A stretch of 64,000 bases of DNA from Ectopseudomonas chengduensis. GTDB taxonomy: Bacteria; Pseudomonadota; Gammaproteobacteria; Pseudomonadales; Pseudomonadaceae. The stretch lies in assembly GCF_015712065.1 (NCBI RefSeq), contig NZ_JACFYZ010000011.1, positions 1-64,000 of the forward strand, in the 5' to 3' direction. The stretch's first letter is position 1. Each line of letters begins with the position of its first letter. Below are positions 51,364-60,137 of this stretch, in pieces. Made by a program: the position numbers and the translations under genes. The notes below the pieces were generated by a model. The model ran no database searches, was not told the origin of the DNA, and saw nothing but the letters and a program-made list of their open reading frames with translations.

Positions 51364-52305
51364 TCAGACCTGAGTGTAGTCGGCGCTGGCGCCCATCAAC
51401 ACCCGACGCCCTTGCAAGCCGCCAGTATGAATGAATATCAGCCGACTGCCGCGCGCAAGATGACCGCGCTTGCAGAAATCGCGCAGCGCCATAAGCGCCT
51501 TGCCGGTATACACAGGCTCCAGCGGCACACCGCTGGCCTGCTCAGTCTCCAGGATGAACTGGCGCAGTGGCTCGTCGAGCCGGGCAAAACCGCCGCGCGC
51601 GGCGTCGATCAGTTGGCAGCGTCGCTCCGACGCCCCGGCCTCGTCCAGCAGCCTGGCGACCTGAGTGTCGACGCCGTGGTCGCTCGGTACCGCCTGCGCG
51701 CCGAACACGAGGCGCCGAACATCCCCCAGCAGCACACCGGCCAGGGTGGTGCCGGTCCCCGTAGCCAGCCACCAGGCATCGAAATCAGGCCAGCCGATAT
51801 CGGCCAACTGCGCTTCGGCCATCGCCACCAGACAGCTACAGCCACTAGCGCCCTGAAGACCCAGACCGCCCTCGTCGATCACCTGGAAACCCGGATAGCG
51901 GGCGAGCCAGGGCGCCCAGAAGTCCGGCTGATGCCGCGCACGGTAGCCGCCGTAACCCAGCCAGTGCAGCGCCATGCCCATGCGCTGCAGATCATCGACG
52001 GTCGGGGTCTGCTGCGCTTCACCACGCAACAGACCGACGCAGGCGAAACCGAAACGCCGGCCCGCCGCGGCCAGCGCATGCAAATGATTGGAGTGCGCTC
52101 CTCCCAGGCTGATCACCCCCTGCGCGCCGGCCGCAGCGGCCTGCTCAAGATAGGGCGCGAGCTTGAACCACTTGTTGCCGGACAGCAGTGGGTCGACAAG
52201 ATCCAGGCGCAGGCAAGCGAGCTCGACGCCGGCGGCCTCGAGCCAGTCCAGTTGCAGAGGTTGTAGCGGCGCCCGCGGGCGCCAGGTGGGAATCCGTATT
52301 GGCAA
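51364..52305 (-). CDS. PLP-dependent D-cysteine desulfhydrase / ACC deaminase-like enzyme
   Basis: A 313-residue fold-type II PLP enzyme. Lys45 in LSGNKWFKL is the likely PLP lysine, followed by GGAHSNHLHALAAAG, the phosphate-side signature, and GTGTTLAGVLLG. The group includes ACC deaminase and D-cysteine desulfhydrase; the acting residues that separate the two are not decided here, and desulfhydrase is more common in such loci. It begins with TTG two bases after the stop of the coiled-coil gene, so it is coupled, but the ribosome-binding site is weak. Confidence 0.85.
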   Translation of the reverse strand: MPIRIPTWRPRAPLQPLQLDWLEAAGVELACLRLDLVDPLLSGNKWFKLAPYLEQAAAAGAQGVISLGGAHSNHLHALAAAGRRFGFACVGLLRGEAQQTPTVDDLQRMGMALHWLGYGGYRARHQPDFWAPWLARYPGFQVIDEGGLGLQGASGCSCLVAMAEAQLADIGWPDFDAWWLATGTGTTLAGVLLGDVRRLVFGAQAVPSDHGVDTQVARLLDEAGASERRCQLIDAARGGFARLDEPLRQFILETEQASGVPLEPVYTGKALMALRDFCKRGHLARGSRLIFIHTGGLQGRRVLMGASADYTQV

Positions 52306-52307
52306 GG

Positions 52308-53675
52308 TCAGCTGACGGTGCGCAGACGACTGCTCGCCTTGTGCCGCGCGCAGCAGTTCGAATCACCCAGGGTGAAACGGCTGGGCGTATCGACGCGATC
52401 GATGGGAATGGCGCAGCGCTCCCCACTGGGCAAGGATGCGTCGCAGCTGGGCTGCTGATAATGCGCCAACCAGTGCCGATACTGCTCTTCGGAAACGAAG
52501 CATTTGCCAGCGGCGTAGGCCATGGGATTATCCTGATAGCGGGCGACATCCTGCAGGGGAATGGTCAGGTGCCCGGCGCCGGGATGGTACACCACGAATA
52601 CCACGCCAAGCTTGGCCAGACGATCGAGCACCTGGTCACCGCCCTGACTGGCGAATGCATCGCGCTCACGCTTGAGGCGTTCGATTTCCGCTTGCAACTG
52701 GGCATCCAGCTCGTTGCGATAGGCCAGTTCGACGTCGCGTATGGCGATCTGTTCCTTGTACTCCGCCACAGCCGCAGCGACCTTGGCGCGCATTTCACCA
52801 TCGTACTGCGCACGCAGGATATCGCCCTCGGTACGACCATGACGCTCGAGGGCACGCAGTTGTTGAGTCATTTCCTCACGGCTGCTCTGGAAACTTTCGG
52901 CCTGGGCGGCCAGTTGCGCCTTGAGGTTGGCGTTGAGCTCCTCCTGCTGGCGCAGCGCCTGATGCAGCCCATGGATCTGCGCCTGCAGATTCTTGCTCTG
53001 CTCCTCGCTGGCCAGTTTGAACTTGGCCAGTTCGTCTTCATGCTGCTGGGTCAGACTGGTGATGCGCAGGCGCTGCTGTTGAATCAGCTGCGCGGTCTTG
53101 GCACGATGTTCATGATCCATCTTCTGCGCCAGTTGCTCGGCCACTTCCTTGGCCGGATCCGGCGCATACCATTTGTCTTCGGAAGCTACCTGCAAACGCT
53201 CGGCAACCACCGACTGGGCACTGTCGTCCTCGATCAGGAGCCCAAGCTGGTTACGTTTTACTGCATCGCGCAGCAAAACCAGATCGTTTTGCCCCGGCGC
53301 CAGGCTGGGGTCCCACAGGTGCATCTGGTGCCAGGACACCGGGCACTGACTGCGACAAGCCAGACGAATCGGCCCGGCGCCGAGGTCCGGACCACGGCCG
53401 GCACGCTCTGCCAGATGTTGCAGAGGAATGTTCCAGCCCTTGTCGGGGCGACCGTCCTCGTCGAAATCCAGAAAGAAGAATACCGCCGCCCTGACCAGCA
53501 GCCGCGGGTTGATCACCACGAATACCGCGCACATCTGTTCGTCGGCGAACTCGGGCATGTTCACCACACCATCGAGCAAGGCTTCGAACTCAGGGAACAT
53601 CATCTGTTTGCAGATACCGCGTTCACTGAAGAACATCACGGCTTCCACCATCTGCGGCTTGTTCTGCATGCTCAT
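52308..53675 (-). CDS. Coiled-coil protein of unknown function
   Basis: A 455-residue protein starting MSMQNKPQMVEAVMFFSERG. An N-terminal globular domain (1-~165; MCAVFVVINPRLLVRAAVFFF) is followed by a long coiled coil at about 190-360 (rich in Q, E, K, A: LRQQEELNANLKAQLAAQAESF), then a C-terminal domain (VVFVVYHPGAGHLTIPL; FVSEEQYRHWLAHYQQP) with a cluster of cysteines near the end. Homologues are often named as chromosome-partitioning proteins, but no ParA Walker motif is present. The ATG at 53675 is chosen because the frame upstream lacks conserved sequence. Confidence 0.8.
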   Translation of the reverse strand: MSMQNKPQMVEAVMFFSERGICKQMMFPEFEALLDGVVNMPEFADEQMCAVFVVINPRLLVRAAVFFFLDFDEDGRPDKGWNIPLQHLAERAGRGPDLGAGPIRLACRSQCPVSWHQMHLWDPSLAPGQNDLVLLRDAVKRNQLGLLIEDDSAQSVVAERLQVASEDKWYAPDPAKEVAEQLAQKMDHEHRAKTAQLIQQQRLRITSLTQQHEDELAKFKLASEEQSKNLQAQIHGLHQALRQQEELNANLKAQLAAQAESFQSSREEMTQQLRALERHGRTEGDILRAQYDGEMRAKVAAAVAEYKEQIAIRDVELAYRNELDAQLQAEIERLKRERDAFASQGGDQVLDRLAKLGVVFVVYHPGAGHLTIPLQDVARYQDNPMAYAAGKCFVSEEQYRHWLAHYQQPSCDASLPSGERCAIPIDRVDTPSRFTLGDSNCCARHKASSRLRTVS

Positions 53676-54018
53676 TGAGGACCCTCTGGACCAACCGGGA
53701 ATACGCGCGCGCATAGTCGCGTGCCGGAGCAGCGCATACTCCGGTACTGATATCGTCCTTGATATCTGAGGCAAGTCTAGGGGAAAACCCGACCACAGCA
53801 ATGTGACTGGGTTGGCACTCACTCTGCGAGCCAGGCCGAATAGACCACCGCTTAGCGCAAAAATGTGACAAGACCGGAAAGTACGAAAGCTGCCAGCGGC
53901 CCGGTCCGCCTGGATGGTTAACAGCCTGCCAAGCACAACTCGATCGGCGGATTCTTGCTTTTCACCCATGCCTCACAAGCGGAATTTTGCCTATTCCAGC
54001 CAGTGCCATTGGGCTCAT

Positions 54019-54032
54019 CCGCTCTAGAGCGG
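54019..54032. promoter_or_regulatory. 14-bp palindrome CCGCTCTAGAGCGG
   Basis: A perfect palindrome 13 bases upstream of the sigma-54-like -24 element. It could be a regulator site. It is too close to the promoter for a normal enhancer, so repression is as likely as activation. Confidence 0.45.
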
Positions 54033-54045
54033 TGGTCCGACAACC

Positions 54046-54061
54046 TGGCACGTGACCTGCT
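54046..54061 (+). promoter_or_regulatory. Sigma-54-like promoter before the TAXI binding protein
   Basis: TGGCACGTGACCTGCT. The -24 element TGGCACG is perfect; the -12 element is CTGCT instead of TTGCW, with exact spacing. Transcription would start near 54073. Confidence 0.65.
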
Positions 54062-54126
54062 CTGGCTCTTACAAGCTCGCGCGCCTGTCGCGCGGCCGGA
54101 CTGATAAAAAAGACAAGAGGTCAGCC

Positions 54127-54231
54127 ATGTTCCGCCATCACTTCACTGCCAACCCCTCATCGTTCAATCCGCTTCGCGAGAGCCTATCCCGGCGCCAGAA
54201 GACTGCCTGTACAGCACTGCCGCGTCCTTAG
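54127..54231 (+). CDS. Possible 34-residue leader ORF
   Basis: ATG-initiated 34-codon frame (MFRHHFTANPSSFNPLRESL at its start) with AGAGG at good distance, ending 28 bases before the TAXI gene start. No known leader-peptide signature is seen. It may be a translated leader or chance. Confidence 0.35.
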   Translation: MFRHHFTANPSSFNPLRESLSRRQKTACTALPRP

Positions 54232-54259
54232 CTAAAAATAACAACAACGGAGAATTCTC

Positions 54260-55216
54260 ATGTACTTAGCCAAGCGCCTTGGCCTGCTCGCCGCTGCCGC
54301 GATTTTGGCCAGTAGCCCCAACGCTCACGCCAACCCAACCTCGATCAACATCCTTACCGGCGGTACCAGTGGCGTTTATTACCCGCTGGGCATGAGCCTG
54401 TCCGAGCTTTACAGCGAGCGTATCGCAGACTCGACCACCAGCGTGCGGGCTACCAAGGCCTCGGTGGAGAACCTCAACCTGCTGCAGATCGCCCGTGGCC
54501 AGTTGGCCTTCGCCCTGGGCGACTCCGTTGCCGATGCCTGGAAAGGCGATGAAGAAGCTGGCTTCAGAGCCCCGCGTGATCGCCTGCGCGCTATCGCCGG
54601 GATCTACCCGAACTACATCCAGATCGTTGCCAGCAAGGCATCGGGGATCACCAGCCTGGAGGATCTGCGCGGCAAACGTATTTCCGTCGGGGCACCGCGC
54701 TCGGGCACCGAGCTCAACGCCAGGGCCATCTTCAAGGCCGCGGGTCTCAGCTACGCGGATATGGGCCACGTCGAATTCAAGCCCTACGCCGAATCGGTCG
54801 AACTGATCGAGAAAGGCCAACTGGACGCCACCCTGCAGTCGGCCGGCCTGGGTATGGCGGCGATTCGCGATCTGGCCGAACGCGTGCCAATCACCTTCGT
54901 CGCCATTCCTGAGCAGGTGGTGTCACGTATCGGCAGCAGCGCCTATCAGTCGGGCACCATCCCTGCCGGCACCTACAAGGGACAGGCCAACGACGTGACG
55001 ACGGCGACCATTACCAACGTTCTGGTCAGTCAGACCAGCGTTTCCGACGCCATGGCCTATCAGATGACCAAGTTGCTCTTCGAGAACCTCGACCGACTGG
55101 CCGAAGCGCATCCAGCCGCCAGGGACATCAGACTGGAACGGGCGACCAGTGGTCTGCCGATTCCGCTGCACCCCGGCGCCGAGCGCTTCTATCGTGAGGT
55201 GGGCGTTCTCAAGTAG
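54260..55216 (+). CDS. TAXI-family TRAP solute-binding protein, orphan
   Basis: A 318-residue periplasmic protein with signal peptide MYLAKRLGLLAAAAILASSPNAHA. TAXI family features: INILTGGTSGVYYPLG after the signal, TSVRATKASVENLNLLQ, LRGKRISVGAPRSGTELNA (19 residues), and DVTTATITNVLV near the C-terminus. TAXI proteins normally deliver substrates (glutamate, other small acids) to a fused DctQM permease, but none is encoded nearby. GGAGAATTCTC precedes the ATG. It is preceded by a sigma-54-like promoter, so nitrogen or carbon-limitation control is likely. Confidence 0.9.
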   Translation: MYLAKRLGLLAAAAILASSPNAHANPTSINILTGGTSGVYYPLGMSLSELYSERIADSTTSVRATKASVENLNLLQIARGQLAFALGDSVADAWKGDEEAGFRAPRDRLRAIAGIYPNYIQIVASKASGITSLEDLRGKRISVGAPRSGTELNARAIFKAAGLSYADMGHVEFKPYAESVELIEKGQLDATLQSAGLGMAAIRDLAERVPITFVAIPEQVVSRIGSSAYQSGTIPAGTYKGQANDVTTATITNVLVSQTSVSDAMAYQMTKLLFENLDRLAEAHPAARDIRLERATSGLPIPLHPGAERFYREVGVLK

Positions 55217-55224
55217 AGCGCCCC

Positions 55225-55656
55225 TCAGCCCTTGGCGGCTGCGAGAAAGGGCGCCAGGCGCTGCGCCATTTCCGCGCCGAGCGCCTGCAGTCCGCTCATC
55301 GGGCGCACCATCACCTCGAACTCGACGATTCGTCCCGACTCGTCGAAGCGAATCATGTCGATGCCCTTCAACTCGCGCCCGCCAACCTTCGCGGAAAACT
55401 CCAGCACCACACTGAGGCCATCGGCAGTAGCCAGTTCGCGGTGATAGGCAAAATCTTCGAACACCTTGAGCACGGTATTGAGGATCAGATTGACCACCTG
55501 CGCGCCCGGATAAGGGGTGTGCGCCATGGGCGAACGGAACACCGCCTGAGGGTGCAGCAACTCGGGCAAGGCGCTCAGGTCCTTGGCAGCGACGAACTGG
55601 TGCCAGCGTGCCAGGCTGGCCGCAGCGGCAGGTTGTAGCTGGGCATTGAGAGACAT
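55225..55656 (-). CDS. SnoaL/NTF2-like protein
   Basis: A 143-residue cytosolic protein with the NTF2-like cone fold pattern: WHQFVAAKDLSALPELLHPQAVFRSP near the N-terminus, then GVEF-like strands and RFDESGRIVEFEVMVRP near the end. Family members bind small hydrophobic ligands or act as isomerases; no activity can be assigned. AAGGAG precedes the ATG. It lies downstream of fadH on the same strand, beyond a terminator, and converges with the TAXI gene at a distance of 8 bases. Confidence 0.82.
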   Translation of the reverse strand: MSLNAQLQPAAAASLARWHQFVAAKDLSALPELLHPQAVFRSPMAHTPYPGAQVVNLILNTVLKVFEDFAYHRELATADGLSVVLEFSAKVGGRELKGIDMIRFDESGRIVEFEVMVRPMSGLQALGAEMAQRLAPFLAAAKG

Positions 55657-55687
55657 CGGCTTCTCCTTGTTGTTTTCAGGCCAGAAA

Positions 55688-55715
55688 GCAAACGCCCCGC
55701 ACTGAGCGGGGCGTT
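55688..55715 (-). terminator. Intrinsic terminator of fadH
   Basis: Stem AACGCCCCGC / GCGGGGCGTT followed on the leftward strand by TTTGCTTTC, directly after the fadH stop. Confidence 0.8.
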
Positions 55716-55722
55716 GGTTCGA

Positions 55723-57756
55723 TCAGAGTTCGGCCGCCAGGCGCGAACCCTGGTTGATCGCCCGCTTGGCATCGAGCTCGGCGGCGACATCCGCACCGCC
55801 GACCAGATGCACACGCTGGCCGGCGCTTTCCAGACCTTCCTGCAGCTCGCGCAGCGGGTCCTGACCTGCGCAGACGATCACGGTATCGACCGGCAGCACC
55901 TGCTCTTCACCACCGGCGATGCGGATATGCAGGCCGGCATCGTCTATCTGCACGTACTCGACGCTGTTGAGCATCTGCACGTTCTTGTTCTTCAGACCGG
56001 TGCGATGAATCCAGCCGGTGGTCTTGCCCAGGCCATCGCCGACCTTGGATTTCTTACGCTGCAGCAGGAATACCTGACGCGCCGCCGGGTGCGGATGCGC
56101 CTTGACACCCGCCACGCCACCACGCGCTTCAAGCGCGGTGTCGATACCCCATTCCTTCCAGAACTCGTCACGGTCGAGGCTGGTGGCCTTGCCTTGGTGC
56201 GTGATGAATTCGGACACGTCGAAACCGATACCGCCGGCACCGATGACAGCGACCTTCTGGCCAACCGGCTTGCGCTCGAGAATCGCGTCCAGGTAGCTGA
56301 TCACCTTGGCATGCTCGATACCCGGAATATCCGGGGTGCGCGGGGCAATACCGGTGGCCAGGATGATTTCGTCGAAGCCCCCCTTGAGCAGATCGTCCAC
56401 CGACACGCGGGTGTTCAGGCGTACGTCGACGCCCGTGGTTTCCAGCTTGCGCTTGAAGTAGCGCAGGGTCTCGAAGAACTCTTCCTTGCCCGGCACGCGC
56501 TTGGCCACGTTGAACTGGCCACCGATCTCGCCAGCCGCGTCAAACAGGGTCACAGCATGGCCGCGCTCGGCGGCGACGGTAGAAGCCGCCAGCCCAGCAG
56601 GGCCGGCACCGACCACGGCGATCTTCTTCACCGCGGCGGTGGGGATGTAGTTCAGCTCGGTCTCATGGCAGGCGCGCGGGTTGACCAGGCAACTGGTCAG
56701 CTTGCCGCCGAAGGTGTGATCCAGGCAGGCCTGGTTGCAGCCGATGCAGGTGTTGATCTCGTCCGCGCGGCCTTCTGCCGCCTTGTTGACGAAGTCCGGG
56801 TCGGCGAGGAACGGGCGCGCCATCGACACCATGTCGGCATCGCCCTCGGCCAGCACCTGCTCGGCGACTTCCGGGGTGTTGATGCGGTTGGTGGTGATCA
56901 GCGGAATCGACACCTCACCCTTGAGCTTGGCGGTGACCTTGGTGAAGGCCGCACGCGGCACCTTGGTGGCGATGGTCGGGATACGCGCCTCGTGCCAGCC
57001 GATACCGGTGTTGATCAGGGTGGCGCCGGCCTGCTCGATGGCCTTGGCCAGCAGCACGATCTCGTCCCAGGTGCTGCCACCCTCGACCAGATCGAGCATC
57101 GACAGGCGATAGATGATGATGAAGTTCGGCCCGACCGCCTCGCGCACGCGGCGGACGATCTCCACCGGCAGGCGCATGCGGTTCTCGTAGCTGCCGCCCC
57201 AGCGGTCGGTACGATGGTTGGTGTGGGCGACCAGGAACTGGTTGATGAAATAACCTTCCGAGCCCATCACCTCGACACCGTCATAACCGGCCTGCTGGGC
57301 CAGCGCCGCGCAATTGACGAAGTCGGCGATCTGCTTCTCGATGCCCTCTTCGTCCAGCTCGCGCGGCTTGAACGGGTTGATCGGTGCCTGGATGGCGCTC
57401 GGCGCCACGGACTTGGGGCTATAGGCATAACGCCCGGCGTGCAGGATCTGCATGCAGATCTTGCCGCCCGCCTCGTGCACGGCCTGGGTGACGATCTTGT
57501 GCTTCTCGGCCTCTTCCACCGTGCTCAGCTTGGCAGCGCCGGAATACACACCGCCCTCCTCGTTCGGGCCGATGCCGCCGGTGACCATCAGGCCGACGCC
57601 GCCACGGGCGCGCTCGGCGAAGTAGGCCGCCATGCGCTCGAAGCCGCCCGGTTTCTCTTCCAGGCCAGTGTGCATGGAGCCCATCAGCGTGCGGTTGCTC
57701 AGCGTGGTGAAGCCGAGGTCGAGCGGGGCCAGCAGGTGCGGGTAACGAGCAGTCAT
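55723..57756 (-). CDS. fadH: 2,4-dienoyl-CoA reductase (NADPH)
   Basis: A 677-residue flavo-iron-sulfur enzyme that removes double bonds at even positions during breakdown of unsaturated fatty acids. The N-terminal FMN barrel (1-~370) has the active-site residues Tyr169 (GSEGYF) and His255 (GWHEARIP). The 4Fe-4S ligands are Cys337, Cys340, Cys344 and Cys356 (CIGCNQAC...SC). The FAD/NADPH domains follow (VVGAGPAGLAAS; VIGAGGIGFDVSEF). Spacing fits the E. coli enzyme. I use MTARYPHLLAP as start because the family begins there. Confidence 0.97.
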   Translation of the reverse strand: MTARYPHLLAPLDLGFTTLSNRTLMGSMHTGLEEKPGGFERMAAYFAERARGGVGLMVTGGIGPNEEGGVYSGAAKLSTVEEAEKHKIVTQAVHEAGGKICMQILHAGRYAYSPKSVAPSAIQAPINPFKPRELDEEGIEKQIADFVNCAALAQQAGYDGVEVMGSEGYFINQFLVAHTNHRTDRWGGSYENRMRLPVEIVRRVREAVGPNFIIIYRLSMLDLVEGGSTWDEIVLLAKAIEQAGATLINTGIGWHEARIPTIATKVPRAAFTKVTAKLKGEVSIPLITTNRINTPEVAEQVLAEGDADMVSMARPFLADPDFVNKAAEGRADEINTCIGCNQACLDHTFGGKLTSCLVNPRACHETELNYIPTAAVKKIAVVGAGPAGLAASTVAAERGHAVTLFDAAGEIGGQFNVAKRVPGKEEFFETLRYFKRKLETTGVDVRLNTRVSVDDLLKGGFDEIILATGIAPRTPDIPGIEHAKVISYLDAILERKPVGQKVAVIGAGGIGFDVSEFITHQGKATSLDRDEFWKEWGIDTALEARGGVAGVKAHPHPAARQVFLLQRKKSKVGDGLGKTTGWIHRTGLKNKNVQMLNSVEYVQIDDAGLHIRIAGGEEQVLPVDTVIVCAGQDPLRELQEGLESAGQRVHLVGGADVAAELDAKRAINQGSRLAAEL

Positions 57757-57856
57757 GGAATTCTCCACATCGCGGTGCAGTTCACGGATTGCCGCGGTCT
57801 CATGGTCACGCGGTCGGTTATGGAGCCAGACGATAAAGAGGCTGCCAGCCATGCTC

Positions 57857-57897
57857 AATGATCAAAACTAACAAGATAATGATCAAAACTAGCAAAA
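57857..57897. repeat. Two tandem 21-base direct repeats before the nitrilase-like gene
   Basis: AATGATCAAAACTAACAAGA at 57857 and AATGATCAAAACTAGCAAAA at 57878, period 21 bases, 17 of 20 matching. A 21-base period places both on the same face of the helix, as in AraC-family operators. It lies between divergent fadH and the nitrilase-like gene, and an AraC-type regulator is encoded two genes on. Confidence 0.6.
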
Positions 57898-57957
57898 GAG
57901 GTTGGCAGCGCGGCTCGACCGACCTAACCTGCACCGCAACCAAACCGAAAAAATCCA

Positions 57958-58980
57958 ATGCGCCTACTGATCACCCTTCTGCTCGCGCTCGCACTGCTGA
58001 CCGGTCTTGGCAGCTACGCCCACTGGATCGCGCAGCGCCCCAGCAGCCATTACCTGTCCGACCTGCGCAGCCAGGTCGCGCTCGATATCGGCGAGCCTGG
58101 CACACGCGGCAACCTGCTGGGCATCCAGCCGGAACTGTTCGCCGCCGACTACCAGAGCCTCGCGCGCCTGCGCCTGAAGCTGGCCGCCTACCTCGATCAC
58201 GCCCGTGACCAGGGCATGCTCAACGAACGTACCGTCGTCGTGCTGCCCGAACATATCGGCACCTGGCTGCTCGCCGTCGGCGAGAAGGAAGAGCTCTATC
58301 GCGCCACCGATCGCCGTCAGGCCATGCACTGGATGGCGGCGAGCAATCCACTAGATTTTCTCGGCGCACTGCTCAGTGCTGGAAGCGACGCGCGCCTGGA
58401 CGACGCCATGTTGCGTACCAAGGCCAAGGCCATGGCGCGCGACTATCAGCAGCTGTTTGGCGATCTGGCCCGCGATTACCAGATCACCCTGGTTGCAGGC
58501 TCCATCGTTCTGCCCGAGCCTCGTATAGAACAGGGCCGCCTCGAAGTCGGTCGCGGGCCGCTGTACAACGTCAGCCTGGTATTCGATCAGGCCGGTAACC
58601 CGCAGGGCCAGCCGCAACGCCACGCCTTCAGTGCCGGCGCACTCGCCACCAGAGCGCCGGAAGCCCTGCAGGTGCTGGAGACCCCGGCAGGCCGGCTTGG
58701 CGTACTGCTAGGCGGCACTATCGAACAGTTCCAGGCGAAAGCAATCGATGGCGAAGCAGTAGAGCTGCTGGCCATGCCCAGCGATCTGGATGGCCTGACG
58801 GACGATGCCGACTTCACCGAACAACTGCAGGCTCACGGCATTCGTGCGGGAGTGAAAGTTCATCTGCGCGGCCGATTGTGGGAGCGGAGCGGTCAGTCCC
58901 AGGCGCTCGCCTTCGATGCCGGACGCAGCGAACGAGGCGCCAGCGAGCGCGGCGCGCAACTGATCAATCTATGGCTATAA
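57958..58980 (+). CDS. Nitrilase-superfamily-like protein, catalytically degenerate
   Basis: A 340-residue protein with an N-terminal signal or anchor (MRLLITLLLALALLTGLGSY). The body follows the carbon-nitrogen hydrolase pattern: VVVLPEHIGTW (Glu98 at the first catalytic position), YQITLVAGSIVLPEP, GPLYNVSLVFDQAGN, then GRLGVLLGGTIEQ and ELLAMPSD. The catalytic Cys is replaced by Gly252, and the expected Lys region (PQRHAFSAG) has none. It is therefore probably inactive as a hydrolase; it may bind a ligand in the periplasm. Its end overlaps the AraC gene start by 10 bases, so the two are linked. Confidence 0.75.
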   Translation: MRLLITLLLALALLTGLGSYAHWIAQRPSSHYLSDLRSQVALDIGEPGTRGNLLGIQPELFAADYQSLARLRLKLAAYLDHARDQGMLNERTVVVLPEHIGTWLLAVGEKEELYRATDRRQAMHWMAASNPLDFLGALLSAGSDARLDDAMLRTKAKAMARDYQQLFGDLARDYQITLVAGSIVLPEPRIEQGRLEVGRGPLYNVSLVFDQAGNPQGQPQRHAFSAGALATRAPEALQVLETPAGRLGVLLGGTIEQFQAKAIDGEAVELLAMPSDLDGLTDDADFTEQLQAHGIRAGVKVHLRGRLWERSGQSQALAFDAGRSERGASERGAQLINLWL

Positions 58981-60014
58981 AAGCATCACGCGTTCGCCTC
59001 GGCGATCTCTCCGTCGGCTTCACCCAGGCGCTGGCCGACGCATTGCGCGAACAGGGTCAGCGCCCCGAACCCCTGCTCGAGCAATTTGGCCTGGATGCCG
59101 CACGGCTCAGCGAGCCGCGCGCACGCCTGTCGATCCCGCGCTTCATGCGCCTTGGCCATAGCGCCATCGCCCTGTGCGATAACCCCGCTCTGGGCCTGGA
59201 AATGGGCCGTCACAGCCGCCTCAGCCAGGTTGGCCTGGCCGGCATCTGCGCCGCGCAGGCGCCTGATCTGCGCGAAGCGGCACGCACCCTGACCCGCTTC
59301 GAGCCGTTGTACGCCGCCAACTATCGCGGCCGTTCGGGCTTCAGCGAGGATGCGCGAGGAGCCTGGCTGCATTTCTATTCCATCAGCCCCTACAACGCCT
59401 ACAACCGTTTCGTGGTGGACTCGGTGCTGGCCGGCTGGCAGACCAACCTGAGGCAGGTGGTCGACCGATCCATCACCGCGGAAAAGGTCGAGATCGAATT
59501 TCCTGCACCGGACTACGGCGAGCGCTACGAAGCGCTGTTCGGCTGCCCCGTCGAGTTCAGTGCTGGCGCCAATCGCCTGCGCCTGAACAGCGAAACCCTG
59601 GCCCTGCGCAACCCTCAACATTGCCCAGGCACCTGGTGGCACCTGCTGGAGCTGTGCGAACGCGAACTGGAACAGCTGACCCGCACACGCAGCCTGCGCG
59701 AACGGGTCATCCAACTGCTCGGCCCACTGTTGCACGGCCACGAGCCGGATCTGCAGGAAGTGGCGCGCAGCCTGCACCTGCCGAGCTGGACGCTGCGGCG
59801 CAAGCTGGCCGAGGAAGGCACGCAGTTTCGCACCATCCTCAACGACACTCGCCGCGACCTGGCCACGGCCTATATCCGCGATACCGAACTGGCCTTCGGC
59901 GAGATCGCCTACCTGCTCGGCTTCGCCTCGGCCGAAGCCTTCCAGCGCGCCTTCAAGCGCTGGCTCGGGCAAACACCCGGCGACTACCGCCGCGCGCAAC
60001 GCAGAGCGGGCTGA
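58971..60014 (+). CDS. AraC-family transcriptional regulator
   Basis: A 347-residue regulator. The N-terminal domain (15-~205) is the arabinose-binding-like type of the AraC/OruR group (LGLEMGRHSRLSQVGLAGIC). The C-terminal ~100 residues are the double helix-turn-helix (VARSLHLPSWTLRRKLAEEGTQF; FGEIAYLLGFASAEAFQRAF). The start ATG overlaps the end of the nitrilase-like gene by 10 bases. It may regulate that gene and fadH through the 21-base repeats at 57857-57897. Confidence 0.92.
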   Translation: MAIKASRVRLGDLSVGFTQALADALREQGQRPEPLLEQFGLDAARLSEPRARLSIPRFMRLGHSAIALCDNPALGLEMGRHSRLSQVGLAGICAAQAPDLREAARTLTRFEPLYAANYRGRSGFSEDARGAWLHFYSISPYNAYNRFVVDSVLAGWQTNLRQVVDRSITAEKVEIEFPAPDYGERYEALFGCPVEFSAGANRLRLNSETLALRNPQHCPGTWWHLLELCERELEQLTRTRSLRERVIQLLGPLLHGHEPDLQEVARSLHLPSWTLRRKLAEEGTQFRTILNDTRRDLATAYIRDTELAFGEIAYLLGFASAEAFQRAFKRWLGQTPGDYRRAQRRAG

Positions 60015-60137
60015 TCGCACGGCAACCTTGATCGTCAAGCTCTCGCAACTTAGAATCCTTTTCATCCGCGTTTGCGGTCGCTTCTTACTCCTTTCATTCC
60101 GTGCCGGCCCACCGCGCGCGCCAACGACCCCGCGAAC

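Larger units (their letters stand above)
53676..54259. other. Divergent intergenic region with regulated promoter elements
   Basis: 584 bases with no long gene. The right half holds a 14-bp palindrome, a sigma-54-like promoter and a possible 34-codon leader ORF. Nothing was recognised in the left half (53676-54000) beyond the upstream region of the coiled-coil gene. Confidence 0.6.

Noticed and set aside
55714..57861. A 715-codon frame opposite fadH
   Set aside because: fadH is complete with all cofactor ligands; the opposite frame is a shadow.
60015..60137. A Zur or Fur box before the metal-uptake unit
   Set aside because: No convincing inverted repeat of either consensus was found in this space.
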